The notes beneath the pieces are model-generated. The model did not search any database. It was given only the letters and a program-made list of their open reading frames with translations, and was not told the origin of the DNA. Below, piece after piece: positions 1-11,411 of a stretch of 52,584 bases of DNA. Origin of the DNA: Aromatoleum toluclasticum ATCC 700605 (GTDB lineage Bacteria > Pseudomonadota > Gammaproteobacteria > Burkholderiales > Rhodocyclaceae). The position numbers were made by a program, and so were the translations under genes. The stretch spans positions 1 to 52,584 of the forward strand of contig NZ_KB899516.1 of the NCBI RefSeq assembly GCF_000378245.1, in the 5' to 3' direction. Each line of letters starts with the position of its first letter. Positions within the stretch are counted from its first letter, which is position 1.

Positions 1-164
1 AGATCCTCGACGGTCGCGGTATCCGGCGAGCGCCCCAGATAGCGGGCGAAGTTGCACACCGCGCGGATGTACGCGGACTGCGTCTTGGGATGGAGCTTGC
101 GCATCCGCATGTCGTCGAGCATGCGCTGGCGTAGGGGGCTGATCGGGCGGGTAGTCGTTTCCAT
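1..164 (-). CDS. Tyrosine recombinase/integrase, N-terminal part (cut by window edge)
   Basis: Only the first 54 or so codons are inside the window. The reading frame starts at the ATG at 164, after a good AGGAG ribosome site. It encodes METTTRPISPLRQRMLDDM and continues with a KTQSAYIRAV...FARYLGRSPDTATVEDL segment. This is the SAM-like N-terminal core-binding domain of phage-type integrases, in the form typical of recombinases that accompany IS91-like and related elements. The catalytic domain (R..HxxR..Y) lies outside the window, so activity cannot be judged. It is transcribed away from gyrB and marks a mobile element abutting the replication-gene cluster. Confidence 0.75.
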   Translation of the reverse strand, partial: METTTRPISPLRQRMLDDMRMRKLHPKTQSAYIRAVCNFARYLGRSPDTATVED

Positions 165-321
165 GACGTGCTCCTGTCGAAAACGAGGCGGGTCGCCTCA
201 TCTCCAACATGGCAGAGCACTGCCGATGCACACCCCCGACGTCCTGACCGTTCGAAGCGGTTCAGCGCGCCCTACCGCGAGAGCGGTTTAGTCCATGGCC
301 GACAAGCGGCAGGCTAGACAT

Positions 322-349
322 GAAAAAAGCTCCTTTCGGAGCTTTTTTC
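322..349 (-). terminator. Rho-independent terminator after gyrB
   Basis: A perfect 11-bp stem (AAAAAAGCTCC, 323-333, with GGAGCTTTTTT, 338-348) encloses a TTTC loop. The A tract and T tract make it work in both directions. It lies 28 bp past the gyrB stop and separates gyrB from the integrase fragment. Confidence 0.9.
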
Positions 350-376
350 ATTAACCGCGTTACCCGACGTCAAATT

Positions 377-2941
<2,565 letters not shown>

Positions 2942-2973
2942 TCAGAACGCAGCGGCGGCGGACGCCGCGTGCG

Positions 2974-4080
2974 TCAAATGCGCATCGGCATGACAACGTA
3001 TTTGAAGCGGTCGTTGCCGGGCAGCGTCACGAGGGCGCTCGAATTGCCGTCGTTGAAACGCCACTCGACCTGGTCGTCGTGGATGTTGGTGAGCACGTCG
3101 AGCAGGTAGGTGACGTTGAAGCCGATGTCGAGCGCATCGCCGTGGTAGTCGACTTCGAGCTCTTCCTGCGCCTCTTCCTGCTCGGCGTTGGTGCTGGCGA
3201 TCTTCAGCGTGCCGTCGCCGAGCACGAGGCGCACACCGCGGAACTTGTCGTTGGTGAGGATGGCGACGCGCGACAGGGTCGCGAGCAGCGGGACGCGCTC
3301 GAAGGTGATCAGCTTGTTGTGGTTCTGCGGGATCACGCGCTCGTAGTCGGGGAATTTGCCGTCGATGAGCTTGGAGACGAGCTCGATCGGGCCGAAGCGG
3401 AACACCACCTGGTTGCCCGCGAGGACGATTTCGAGCGGGTCTTCGCTGTCGGCGAGCTGGCGCGCGAGCTCCATGACTGTCTTGCGCGGCAGGATGACCT
3501 CGGTGCGCGGCACTTCGGCCTCGAGCGGGCTGGAGGCGAAGGCGAGGCGGTGGCCGTCGGTGGCGACCATGCGCAGTTCCTTGCCGTCGGCGATCAGCAG
3601 CAGGCCGTTGAGGTAGTAGCGGATGTCCTGCTGCGCCATCGCGTAGGCGACCTGCGCGAGCTGGCGCTTGAAGCTCTTCTGGCTGATGCTGAAGCGCGTG
3701 GCGTCGCCGTCCGGCAGGTTCATGCGCGGGTAGTCGGCGGCGGGGAGCGTCTGCAGCGCGAAGCGGCTGCGCCCGGCCTTCACGGTGAGGCGCTTGTCGT
3801 CGAGCGTGACCACCACTTCGCCCTCGTTGGGCAGCGCGCGCAGGATGTCCTGCAGCTTCTTCGCCGCGACGGTGATGGATGTGTCCTCGCCGCCGATGTG
3901 CCCGCCCGTGGTGGTGCGGATCTGGATCTCGATGTCGGTGGCGAGCAGCGTGAGCTGGTCGCCGTGCTTCTCGATCAGCACGTTCGACAGGATCGGCAGC
4001 GTGTGGCGTTTTTCGACGATGCCGGCGACCGACTGCAGCGGGGCGAGGAGCGCATCGCGGGTGGTGGTGAGCAGAAGCAT
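2974..4080 (-). CDS. dnaN: DNA polymerase III beta sliding clamp
   Basis: This is the ring-shaped processivity clamp of the replicative polymerase. The 368-residue product has the normal clamp length and shows the three repeated clamp domains. The N-terminus reads MLLLTTTRDALLAPLQ followed by RHTLPILSNVLI, the first-domain signature. The C-terminus ends with NDRFKYVVMPMRI, the conserved MPMR tail that forms the partner-binding pocket. The gene lies directly downstream of dnaA (68-bp gap) and upstream of gyrB in the conserved order. It starts with an ATG at 4080. Confidence 0.98.
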   Translation of the reverse strand: MLLLTTTRDALLAPLQSVAGIVEKRHTLPILSNVLIEKHGDQLTLLATDIEIQIRTTTGGHIGGEDTSITVAAKKLQDILRALPNEGEVVVTLDDKRLTVKAGRSRFALQTLPAADYPRMNLPDGDATRFSISQKSFKRQLAQVAYAMAQQDIRYYLNGLLLIADGKELRMVATDGHRLAFASSPLEAEVPRTEVILPRKTVMELARQLADSEDPLEIVLAGNQVVFRFGPIELVSKLIDGKFPDYERVIPQNHNKLITFERVPLLATLSRVAILTNDKFRGVRLVLGDGTLKIASTNAEQEEAQEELEVDYHGDALDIGFNVTYLLDVLTNIHDDQVEWRFNDGNSSALVTLPGNDRFKYVVMPMRI

Positions 4081-4148
4081 GGCGTCAGGATCTTCCGTTT
4101 GAGGTTATTCCGTTTGTCCGGGCAGGGAAGCAGTGCTGCGGGGAGCGC

Positions 4149-5618
4149 TCATCCGCGCAGCACCTGCGTCAGTACGTGCACGTCGTGGTTGAGCTGCTGG
4201 TCCGCGAGGCGCAGGTCGGCGATGGTGCGGCAGGCGTGCAGCACGGTGGTGTGGTCGCGCCCGCCGAAGGCTTCGCCGATCGCCGGCAGCGACATCGGCG
4301 TGAGGTCCTTCGCCAGCCACATCGCGACCTGGCGCGGACGGGCGATCACGCGCGTGCGCTTCTTCGAGTGCATGTCGGCGACCTTGATCTTGTAGTAGTC
4401 GGCGACCGTCTTCTGGATGTGCTCGATGGTGAGCTGGCGGTTGTGCGCGTTGAGCAGATCCTTGAGCGCGTCCTTGGCGACTTCCAGCGAGATGCCGCGG
4501 CCGTGGAAGCGCGCGAAGGCGACGACCTTGTTGAGCGCGCCTTCGAGTTCGCGCACGTTCGAGCGCAGGTTCTTGGCGATCAGGAAGGCGACGTCGTCGT
4601 GCAGATCGACGCGCAGCGCCTCGGCCTTCTTCTGCAGGATCGCGACGCGCATCTCGAGCTCGGGCGGTTCGATCTGCACCGTGAGGCCCCAGTCGAAGCG
4701 CGAGATGAGGCGGTCTTCGAGGCCCTGGATGTCCTTCGGGTAGGTGTCGCAGGTGATGACGATCTGCTTCCTCGCCTCGGTGAGCGCGTTGAAGGCGTGG
4801 AAGAACTCTTCCTGCGTGCGGTTCTTGTTGTTGAAGAACTGGATGTCGTCGATCAGCAGCAGGTCGAGCGAGCGGTAGTAGCGCTTGAAGGCGTCGAAGC
4901 TCTTCTGCTGGTAGGCGCGCACGACGTCGGCGTAGTAGTCCTCGACGTGCACGTAGCGGATCACCGCGCGCGGGTTGCGCCGGTATACGGCGTTGCCGAT
5001 GGCGTGCACGAGGTGGGTCTTGCCGAGGCCGACGCCGCCGTAGACGAACAGCGGGTTGTAGGACGTGCCAGGGTTCTGCGCGACCTGCATCGCGGCAGCG
5101 CGCGCGAGGTCGTTGGCGCGGCCGGTGACCAGGGTGTCGAAGGTGAAGTCCGGATTCAGGCGCGTCTTCTCGTAGGCGAGATCGGCCGACGTCGACGCGG
5201 GTTCGGGCTCGTGGCGCGTGATGATGGCAGGGGCGGCGAGCGGCGCGGGGGGGGCGTTCGCCGCCGATCCGCCGGCGTCAGGCGCCACCGGCACGACCGG
5301 GGCCACGGCCCGCGCCGCGGTGCGTGCATTGCCCGCTTCGGACATCACGAGTTCGACTACCATCGGCCCGCCGTGGAACTCCTCGCCGAGCTCTGCGACG
5401 CGTTTCAGATAGCGTTCGCGCACCCACTGCATGACGAAGCGGTTGGGGGCGAGCAGGCGCAGCGACGGTTCGTCGCTCGTGCCGGTCTCCACGCACAGCG
5501 TCTTGATCCAGGTGTTGAACTGCTGCTGGGGCAGTTCACTCTGAAGGCGCGACAGGCAGAAGGACCAGAAATCTTGGCTCACGGACTCGGTGGCTAGGGC
5601 TTGTGACACGATTTCCAA
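4149..5618 (-). CDS. dnaA: Chromosomal replication initiator protein DnaA
   Basis: This AAA+ initiator binds DnaA boxes and melts the origin. Domain I ([23 protein letters not shown]) is at the N-terminus, followed by an Ala/Pro-rich linker at about 105-160. The AAA+ module carries Walker [11 protein letters not shown] (about 192) and Walker [11 protein letters not shown] (about 254). Domain IV ends with the DnaA signature [13 protein letters not shown] (about 450). No ATG lies at the expected start. The TTG at 5618 has GAGG four bases upstream, and a GTG three codons inside is an alternative. A perfect DnaA box at 5781 suggests autoregulation. Confidence 0.97.
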   Translation of the reverse strand: MEIVSQALATESVSQDFWSFCLSRLQSELPQQQFNTWIKTLCVETGTSDEPSLRLLAPNRFVMQWVRERYLKRVAELGEEFHGGPMVVELVMSEAGNARTAARAVAPVVPVAPDAGGSAANAPPAPLAAPAIITRHEPEPASTSADLAYEKTRLNPDFTFDTLVTGRANDLARAAAMQVAQNPGTSYNPLFVYGGVGLGKTHLVHAIGNAVYRRNPRAVIRYVHVEDYYADVVRAYQQKSFDAFKRYYRSLDLLLIDDIQFFNNKNRTQEEFFHAFNALTEARKQIVITCDTYPKDIQGLEDRLISRFDWGLTVQIEPPELEMRVAILQKKAEALRVDLHDDVAFLIAKNLRSNVRELEGALNKVVAFARFHGRGISLEVAKDALKDLLNAHNRQLTIEHIQKTVADYYKIKVADMHSKKRTRVIARPRQVAMWLAKDLTPMSLPAIGEAFGGRDHTTVLHACRTIADLRLADQQLNHDVHVLTQVLRG

Positions 5619-5780
5619 AACGCCTCGTTTCGGCCTGCCGAAATGGCGAACCGGTACGGCGGCAAGAGTTTGTTTCGGGGGAGCACTCCCGCCGCCGCCG
5701 GATCGCGACAGGCCTTGATCGGCGCCGCGTGCGGGGCAGTCGAGAGAGGAAACGCTGGATTCTACCCCCGCACGGGAGAG

Positions 5781-5789
5781 TTATCCACA
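5781..5789 (+). promoter_or_regulatory. DnaA box upstream of dnaA
   Basis: A perfect TTATCCACA lies in the dnaA-rpmH divergent gap, 163 bp upstream of the dnaA start. A weaker TTATCCAAT follows at 5825. Two sites fit autoregulation of dnaA, or a minimal origin. The 252-bp gap holds no other close match that I see. Confidence 0.75.
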
Positions 5790-5809
5790 GCCCCGGTCAA
5801 AAATTGTGC

Positions 5810-5838
5810 TTGACAAACAGGGTATTATCCAATTAAAT
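5810..5838 (+). promoter_or_regulatory. Probable sigma-70 promoter of rpmH operon
   Basis: TTGACA (5810-5815) is followed, after 17 bp, by TTAAAT (5833-5838), a good match to -35/-10 elements. The rpmH start codon lies 33 bp downstream. Confidence 0.6.
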
Positions 5839-5870
5839 CCGCGGTTTGACCCTTTCACTGGCCAACAGAA

Positions 5871-6005
5871 ATGAAACGCACCTATCAGCCTTCCGTCGTC
5901 CGTCGCAAGCGCACCCATGGTTTCCTGGTCCGCATGAAGACCCGTGGCGGTCGCGCCGTCATCCGCGCTCGCCGCGCCAAGGGCCGTCATCGCCTCGCTG
6001 TCTGA
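5871..6005 (+). CDS. rpmH: 50S ribosomal protein L34
   Basis: This is a 44-residue, very basic ribosomal protein of the large subunit. It begins [19 protein letters not shown] and ends [10 protein letters not shown], matching L34 over its full length. It is the first gene of the rightward rpmH-rnpA-yidD-yidC-mnmE series, and the next gene begins 2 bp after its stop. The -35/-10 pair at 5810-5838 is the likely promoter. Confidence 0.98.
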   Translation: MKRTYQPSVVRRKRTHGFLVRMKTRGGRAVIRARRAKGRHRLAV

Positions 6006-6006
6006 G

Positions 6007-6366
6007 GTGAGCAGCCCGTCGGGCGTTGATCAGAGATTCCTCAGCGCCTACAGATTACGAAAAACGGATGAGTATTCATCCGTTTTTGCTTTTCGGCGGG
6101 CGATCAAGGGGCGCTTCCTAATCGTCCATTATCGTCCCAACGAACTCGACACGGCGCGCCTCGGCGTGGTGGTGGCGAAGAAGCTGGCGAAACGCGCCAA
6201 CGTGCGCAACCTGGTGAAACGCATCGTGCGTGAACAGTTTCGCAAAATTCGTGTGACACTCCCGCATCAGGATCTGATCGTGCGCCTGCACGCGCCGGTC
6301 AGGGACGCCACGCGCGCGATGATCAACGAAGACATCGTGCAACTCTTCGCGCGCCTGCGATCGTGA
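6007..6366 (+). CDS. rnpA: Ribonuclease P protein component
   Basis: This is the basic protein cofactor of RNase P, which matures tRNA 5' ends. The recognisable core begins at [16 protein letters not shown] and includes the RNR signature in [18 protein letters not shown], the surface that contacts RNase P RNA. The frame is open far upstream inside rpmH. The GTG at 6007, right after the rpmH stop, gives a normal 119-residue protein and is chosen as the start. The initial residues are poorly conserved in this family, so the exact start is uncertain. The stop overlaps the yidD start. Confidence 0.93.
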   Translation: MSSPSGVDQRFLSAYRLRKTDEYSSVFAFRRAIKGRFLIVHYRPNELDTARLGVVVAKKLAKRANVRNLVKRIVREQFRKIRVTLPHQDLIVRLHAPVRDATRAMINEDIVQLFARLRS

Positions 6367-6575
6367 TGAAGTCCCTGCTCCTCGGCCTGCTGCGCGTTTA
6401 CCGTTACGCGATCAGCCCGATGCTGGGGCGCAACTGCCGTTTTCATCCCAGCTGTTCCGAATATGCGGCCGAGGCCGTCCAGCGCCATGGCGCCCTGAAG
6501 GGCGGGTGGCTGGCGCTCAAGCGGGTGGGTCGTTGCCACCCATTCCATCCGGGCGGGTATGATCCCGTTCCCTGA
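6366..6575 (+). CDS. yidD: Membrane protein insertion efficiency factor YidD
   Basis: This small amphipathic membrane-associated protein assists YidC-dependent insertion. The 69 residues include the diagnostic [21 protein letters not shown] block with its conserved cysteines, then [22 protein letters not shown]. The ATG at 6366 overlaps the rnpA stop (TGATG), suggesting translational coupling. yidC follows after 26 bp. Confidence 0.96.
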   Translation: MKSLLLGLLRVYRYAISPMLGRNCRFHPSCSEYAAEAVQRHGALKGGWLALKRVGRCHPFHPGGYDPVP

Positions 6576-6601
6576 CTCTTCCCAGAACATACAAGAATCC
6601 G

Positions 6602-8260
6602 ATGGACCAGCGCCGACTGATACTCTTCCTCATCTTCTCCTTCGCCGTGATCATGCTGTGGGACGGCTGGCAGAAGCATAACCGTCCCGCCCCCGCGCCG
6701 ACCGCGGCGGTGGCCGAGCAGCAGGCGCCGGGTTCGTCCGTTCCGGGCGCGGTGCCGACCCCCAGCGCGAACATCGCCGGCGTGCCGGCAGTGCCGGACG
6801 CGAAGGCGATCGTGTCGAACGCGCCGCGCGTGACGGTGCGCACCGACGTGCTCGTTGCGGAAGTCTCCGCCGAGGGCGGCAGCATCGTCCGCCTCGAGCT
6901 GGCGCAGCACAAGTCCAAGACCGACGTGTCGCGCAACTTCGTGCTCTTCGACGACGGCGCCGAGCACCTGTACGCCGCGCAGTCGGGCCTGATCGGCGAC
7001 GGCCTGCCCACCCACAAGACGGTGTTCGCGCTGCCGGCCGGCGAGCAGGCGCTCAAGGACGGCCAGGACAGCATGACGCTGCGCCTCGAGGCGCCGGAGC
7101 AGAACGGCGTGAAGGTCGCGAAGCTGATGACCTTCCATCGCGGCAGCTACCTCGTCGATGTCGCCTACGAGATCACCAACGGCAGCGGCGCCCCGGTCAA
7201 CGCCCATGCGTACTACCAGATGACGCGCGACGGCAAGCCGGCGGAAGCGGTCGAGGGCTTCGGCGTGAACGTGTTCACCGGTCCGGCCTTCTACAGCGAG
7301 GCCGAGAAGTTCCAGAAGGTGAAGTTCGACGAGATCGACAGCGGCAAGGCCAAGTTCGTGAAGAAGGCGAACGACGGCTGGGCGGCGCTGGTGCAGCACT
7401 ACTTCGTCAGCGCGTGGCTGCCGCAGGAAGGCGTGGAGCGCGAGTTCTTCGCGCGCAAGGTCGGCGACGGCCTGTACTCGTCGGGCCTGATCCTGCCGGT
7501 CGCCGCGATCGCGCCGGGCGAGAAGGGGACGGTGTCGTCGCGCCTGTATGCCGGTCCGCAGGAGTTGGACAAGCTGGAAGGCATCGCCACGGGTTTCAAC
7601 CTGGTCGTCGATTATGGCTGGCTGACGGTGATCGCCGCGCCGCTGTTCTGGGTGCTGTCGTGGTTCCACAAGCTGCTCGGCAACTGGGGCTGGGCGATCA
7701 TCCTTGTCACCGTGCTGATCAAGGCGGCGTTTTTCCCGCTGTCGGCCGCGAGCTACAAGTCGATGGCCAAGATGCGCGTGCTGGGCCCGCGCATGCAGCG
7801 CCTGAAGGAGCTGTATGGCAACGACAAGGCCAAGCTGCAGCAGGAAATGATGGAGATGTACAAGCGGGAGAAGATCAACCCGCTGGGGGGCTGCCTGCCG
7901 ATCCTCGTGCAGATCCCGGTCTTCATTTCGCTGTACTGGGTGCTGCTGGGCAGCGTCGAGATGCGCCACGCGCCGTGGCTGGGCTGGATCCAGGACCTGT
8001 CGTCCAAGGACCCGTACTTCATCCTGCCCATCATCATGGGTGCGACGATGCTGATCCAGACCAAGCTCAACCCGACGCCGCCGGATCCGATCCAGGCCAA
8101 GGTGATGCTCGCGATGCCGATCGTGTTCACCGTGATGTTCCTGTGGTTCCCGTCCGGCCTGGTGCTGTACTGGGTCGTGAACAACACGCTGTCGATTGCC
8201 CAGCAGTGGCAGATTACGAGGATGATCGAAGGTGGAAAGTCCGGCGCGAAGCCTGCCTGA
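6602..8260 (+). CDS. yidC: Membrane protein insertase YidC
   Basis: This inner-membrane insertase works alone or with SecYEG to insert and fold membrane proteins. The 552-residue protein has the Gram-negative layout. It has an N-terminal membrane helix ([17 protein letters not shown]) and a large periplasmic beta-sandwich domain to about residue 340. The conserved five-helix YidC/Oxa1 core includes [15 protein letters not shown], a charged cytoplasmic hairpin with [23 protein letters not shown], and the final [13 protein letters not shown] helix. The last 29 bp overlap the mnmE start. Confidence 0.98.
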   Translation: MDQRRLILFLIFSFAVIMLWDGWQKHNRPAPAPTAAVAEQQAPGSSVPGAVPTPSANIAGVPAVPDAKAIVSNAPRVTVRTDVLVAEVSAEGGSIVRLELAQHKSKTDVSRNFVLFDDGAEHLYAAQSGLIGDGLPTHKTVFALPAGEQALKDGQDSMTLRLEAPEQNGVKVAKLMTFHRGSYLVDVAYEITNGSGAPVNAHAYYQMTRDGKPAEAVEGFGVNVFTGPAFYSEAEKFQKVKFDEIDSGKAKFVKKANDGWAALVQHYFVSAWLPQEGVEREFFARKVGDGLYSSGLILPVAAIAPGEKGTVSSRLYAGPQELDKLEGIATGFNLVVDYGWLTVIAAPLFWVLSWFHKLLGNWGWAIILVTVLIKAAFFPLSAASYKSMAKMRVLGPRMQRLKELYGNDKAKLQQEMMEMYKREKINPLGGCLPILVQIPVFISLYWVLLGSVEMRHAPWLGWIQDLSSKDPYFILPIIMGATMLIQTKLNPTPPDPIQAKVMLAMPIVFTVMFLWFPSGLVLYWVVNNTLSIAQQWQITRMIEGGKSGAKPA

Positions 8261-9587
8261 TACCATCGCCGCCGTCGCGACCGCGCCCGGTCGCGGCGGG
8301 ATCGGCGTGATCCGCGTGTCGGGCGCAGCGCTCGTGCCGATGGCGCGGGCGCTCACCGGCAAGACCCCCGAACCCCGCATTGCGGGGTTCGTGCGTTTTC
8401 TGGACGCCGAAGCGCGTGCGATCGACGAGGGCCTGCTGCTGTACTTCCCGGCGCCGAATTCCTTCACCGGCGAGGACGTGCTCGAATTGCAGGGGCACGG
8501 CGGGCCGGTGGTGATGCAGATGCTGCTGGCGCGCTGTGTCGAGCTCGGCGCGCGCCTGGCCGAGCCGGGGGAGTTCTCGCGCCGTGGCTTCCTCAACGGC
8601 AAGATGGACCTCGCGCAGGCCGAAGCGGTCGCGGATCTGATCGAGGCTTCGACGGTCGCCGCGGCACGCTCGGCGTTGCGCTCGCTGTCGGGGGCGTTCT
8701 CCGACGAGACGCACCGCATCACCGACGCCCTGATCGACCTGCGCATGCTGGTCGAGGCGACGCTGGATTTTCCCGAGGAGGAGGTCGAGTTCCTCGAGAA
8801 GGCGCGCGCGCTCGAACGCCTTGACGGCATCCGGCACCAGCTCGTTGATGTGCTGGAGCGTGCCCGCCAGGGGGCGCTGCTGCGCACCGGCATGAACGTC
8901 GTGCTGGTCGGTCGCCCGAACGTCGGCAAATCCAGCCTGTTGAACTGCCTCGCGGGCGAGGAGCGCGCGATCGTGACCGAGATCCCCGGGACGACGCGCG
9001 ACGCGCTGCGCGAGACGATCGCGATCGAGGGCATTCCCATCCATGTCATCGATACCGCGGGTCTGCGCGAGACCGACGACCCGGTGGAGAAGATCGGGGT
9101 GGAGCGCACGTGGCGCGAGATCGGGCGCGCGGACGTGATCCTGCGCATGGTCGATGCGCGCACGGGCGCCGGGGAGTCGGACGACGCGATCGACGCGGCG
9201 CTGCCGGCTGGCGTCGAGCGTATCACGGTGCACAACAAGATCGACCTGTGCGGGATCGCCCCCGGTCGCAGCGAGGCCGACGGCAAGGTATCGGTGCACC
9301 TGTCGGCGCAGCGCGGTGAAGGCGTCGATGTGCTGCGTGCGGAATTGCTGCGTGTGGCGGGCTGGCATGCGCACGGCGAAGATGTCGTGCTCGCGCGCGA
9401 GCGCCATCTCGTTGCGTTGCGCGCGGCGCTGGGCCATGTCGTGGCCGCGCAGGATCAGAGCGCGGCGCTGGAGCTCTTCGCCGAGGAGCTGCGCCAGGCG
9501 CAGGAGCGCATCGGCGAGATCACCGGCGAGTTCGCGGCGGACGATCTGCTCGGGGTGATCTTTTCGCGCTTCTGCATCGGCAAGTGA
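8232..9587 (+). CDS. mnmE: tRNA-modifying GTPase MnmE (TrmE)
   Basis: This GTPase, with MnmG, adds the 5-carboxymethylaminomethyl group at the wobble uridine of certain tRNAs. The N-terminal formyl-THF-binding domain opens with [21 protein letters not shown]. The G domain shows G1 GRPNVGKSS (about 227), G2 [10 protein letters not shown]3 DTAGL and G4 NKIDL, and the C-terminal CIGK with its catalytic cysteine is present. The start is the GTG at 8232, inside the end of yidC. mnmG and the parAB genes that often follow mnmE in related genomes are not in this window. Confidence 0.97.
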   Translation: MESPARSLPDTIAAVATAPGRGGIGVIRVSGAALVPMARALTGKTPEPRIAGFVRFLDAEARAIDEGLLLYFPAPNSFTGEDVLELQGHGGPVVMQMLLARCVELGARLAEPGEFSRRGFLNGKMDLAQAEAVADLIEASTVAAARSALRSLSGAFSDETHRITDALIDLRMLVEATLDFPEEEVEFLEKARALERLDGIRHQLVDVLERARQGALLRTGMNVVLVGRPNVGKSSLLNCLAGEERAIVTEIPGTTRDALRETIAIEGIPIHVIDTAGLRETDDPVEKIGVERTWREIGRADVILRMVDARTGAGESDDAIDAALPAGVERITVHNKIDLCGIAPGRSEADGKVSVHLSAQRGEGVDVLRAELLRVAGWHAHGEDVVLARERHLVALRAALGHVVAAQDQSAALELFAEELRQAQERIGEITGEFAADDLLGVIFSRFCIGK

Positions 9588-9656
9588 GCACGGCGACGGC
9601 AATGTCTCGTCGCAATGCATATTGCATGACCGGAGCCGCTGCCCTTTCAAAGGCGT

Positions 9657-9672
9657 TGTTCCACGTGAAACA
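9657..9672. promoter_or_regulatory. parS: parS centromere site 1 (ParB binding)
   Basis: TGTTCCACGTGAAACA matches the conserved 16-bp bacterial parS consensus TGTTNCACGTGAAACA exactly. It lies between mnmE and the TSUP gene, about 4 kb from dnaA, where origin-proximal parS sites usually cluster. Confidence 0.92.
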
Positions 9673-9680
9673 GATCGACA

Positions 9681-10460
9681 ATGGCCGAAACTGAGTGGCT
9701 GTTCGTTGCCCTCGGCATGGCGGCCTTCTTTGCCGGGGTTGTCGACGCCGTTGTCGGTGGCGGGGGGTTGATCCAGATCCCGGCGCTGTTCTCGGCCTTC
9801 CCCGGCGCGAGTCCGGCGACGCTGTTCGGGACGAACAAGCTGTCGAGCGTGGTCGGCACGACGAGTGCGGCGATACAGTACGGACGTCGGGTGGCGATCC
9901 CGTGGCGGGTGACGCTGCCCGGTGCGGTCGCGGCCTTCATCGGTTCGTGGTTCGGCGCGAAGACGGTCGCCTACCTGTCGCCCGAGCTGCTGCGCCCGCT
10001 GGTGCTCGGGCTGCTGATCATCGTGGCGATCTACACTTTTCGCCGCAAGGACTTCGGCACGGGCGGCGACCAGTTGCCCGACGGGCGCAGGCCGGTCATG
10101 CTGGCGCTGGCGATCGGCGCGGTGATCGGCTTCTATGACGGCTTCTTCGGTCCCGGAACGGGGAGCTTTCTGATCTTCTTGTTTGTCCGATTTCTCGGCA
10201 TGGACTTCCTGCGTGCATCGGTGAGCGCGAAGATTCTGAATGTCGCGACCAACGTTGCCGCGATCGCGTTCTTCGCGCTGTCGGTCGAGTTGTTGTGGAA
10301 GGTGGCGGGGGTGATGGCCTTGTGCAACCTCTCCGGCGCATTGCTTGGGTCGCGGCTGGCGATCCGGCACGGGGCCGGCTTCGTGCGCAAGATGTTTCTC
10401 GGCGTGCTGTGCGTGTTGATCGGGAAGATGGGGTACGACCTCCTGCTGCGCCTGCACTGA
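9681..10460 (+). CDS. TSUP-family permease (TauE/SafE sulfite exporter-like)
   Basis: This 259-residue inner-membrane protein has about eight hydrophobic helices and the two-fold repeat of the TauE/SafE (TSUP) family. The first half carries the family hallmark DAVVGGGGLIQIPALF. The second half repeats it as GFYDGFFGPGTGSFLIFLFVR. Members export or import sulfur-containing anions and organic acids. The substrate cannot be read from the sequence, and no sulfur genes are adjacent. The gene sits precisely between two parS sites. The ATG at 9681 lies 9 bp after the first site. Confidence 0.9.
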   Translation: MAETEWLFVALGMAAFFAGVVDAVVGGGGLIQIPALFSAFPGASPATLFGTNKLSSVVGTTSAAIQYGRRVAIPWRVTLPGAVAAFIGSWFGAKTVAYLSPELLRPLVLGLLIIVAIYTFRRKDFGTGGDQLPDGRRPVMLALAIGAVIGFYDGFFGPGTGSFLIFLFVRFLGMDFLRASVSAKILNVATNVAAIAFFALSVELLWKVAGVMALCNLSGALLGSRLAIRHGAGFVRKMFLGVLCVLIGKMGYDLLLRLH

Positions 10461-10468
10461 GGTATGGC

Positions 10469-10484
10469 TGTTCCACGTGAAACA
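10469..10484. promoter_or_regulatory. parS: parS centromere site 2 (ParB binding)
   Basis: This is a second perfect TGTTCCACGTGAAACA, 812 bp after the first and in the same orientation. It lies 8 bp past the TSUP stop and just upstream of the ribosome site of the next gene, so bound ParB could affect its expression. Confidence 0.92.
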
Positions 10485-10502
10485 GTGTCGCAGGGGGAGA
10501 CG

Positions 10503-11411
10503 ATGAGCGAGGACGAGGCGGCGGCACAACCTGCACCCGGGGCGGATACGCTGGTCGAGGAGCTCGACGCGGATTTTGGCTTCTTTTGTCGTGGGGCGCG
10601 TCTCCTCGAAACGGGCGTGTCGCCCTTTCAGCGCTACGAGGTGTGGGACACGCCGACCTTCGGCAAGCTGTTCCGTCTGGACGGCAGCCTGATGAGCGCC
10701 GAGCGCGACGAGTTCGTGTACCACGAGAATCTCGTGCATGTGCCCGCGCTGTGCCATCCGGCGCCACGCCGTGCGCTGGTCGTGGGGGGCGGCGACGGCG
10801 GTTCGGCGCGGGAGCTGCTCCGGCATCCCGACATCGAGCGCGTGGTGGTCGTGGAGCTCGACGAAAAGGTCGTCGAGTTGGTGCGCCGTCATCTGGGTGC
10901 GATCCACCAGGGGGCGCTCGACGATCCGCGGACGACGCTGCACATCGGCGACGGCGGGGAGTACGTGCGTCGCGCGGTCGCGGCCGGCGAGGTCTTCGAC
11001 CTGATCGTGCTCGATCTCACCGAGCCGGGGGAGGGGCAGGATGAGGGACCGGCGGCGGCGCTGTACCGCGAACCTTTTCTCTCGGATTGTCGTGCGCTGC
11101 TGCGCGGCGAGGGGGCGTTGACCCTGCATCTGGGTTCGCCGTGGCGGCAGGGGGAGCAGGTACGTGCGCTGGTGCATCGGCTGCGCAAGGTCTTCGCGAT
11201 CGTGCGGCCGTATTTCATGTTCATACCGTTGTACGGCAGTCTGTGGGGACTCGCGTGCGCGTCGGATCGTATCGATCCGGCGGTGTGCACAGCCTCCGCG
11301 ATCGACGCGGAGCTCCTGCACAGGGGCATCGCGGGCCTCAGGTATTACAATGGCGATATCCACGCCGGGCAGTTCGCCCAGCCGAATTTTCTGCGCGACC
11401 TGCTCGAATGA
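10503..11411 (+). CDS. Spermidine synthase-like aminopropyltransferase
   Basis: This 302-residue protein has the spermidine/spermine synthase fold. It includes the substrate-gate DEFVYHENLVHVPAL, the dcSAM-binding GGGDGGSARELL (about residue 98) and the acidic VVVVELDEKVVELVRRH. The canonical D-S/T-x-D-P catalytic loop appears as LDLTEPGEG, so the enzyme may be a divergent polyamine aminopropyltransferase. Its substrate is therefore uncertain. The start is the ATG at 10503, after a strong GGGGGAGA ribosome site. An in-frame ATG at 10464 would translate through the parS site and is judged less likely. The stop overlaps rsmB (ATGA). Confidence 0.85.
   Translation: MSEDEAAAQPAPGADTLVEELDADFGFFCRGARLLETGVSPFQRYEVWDTPTFGKLFRLDGSLMSAERDEFVYHENLVHVPALCHPAPRRALVVGGGDGGSARELLRHPDIERVVVVELDEKVVELVRRHLGAIHQGALDDPRTTLHIGDGGEYVRRAVAAGEVFDLIVLDLTEPGEGQDEGPAAALYREPFLSDCRALLRGEGALTLHLGSPWRQGEQVRALVHRLRKVFAIVRPYFMFIPLYGSLWGLACASDRIDPAVCTASAIDAELLHRGIAGLRYYNGDIHAGQFAQPNFLRDLLE

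Noticed and set aside
10464-10502. Upstream in-frame ATG extending the aminopropyltransferase-like protein by 13 residues through parS
   Set aside because: The downstream ATG at 10503 has a far better ribosome site, and the extension merely translates the parS palindrome.
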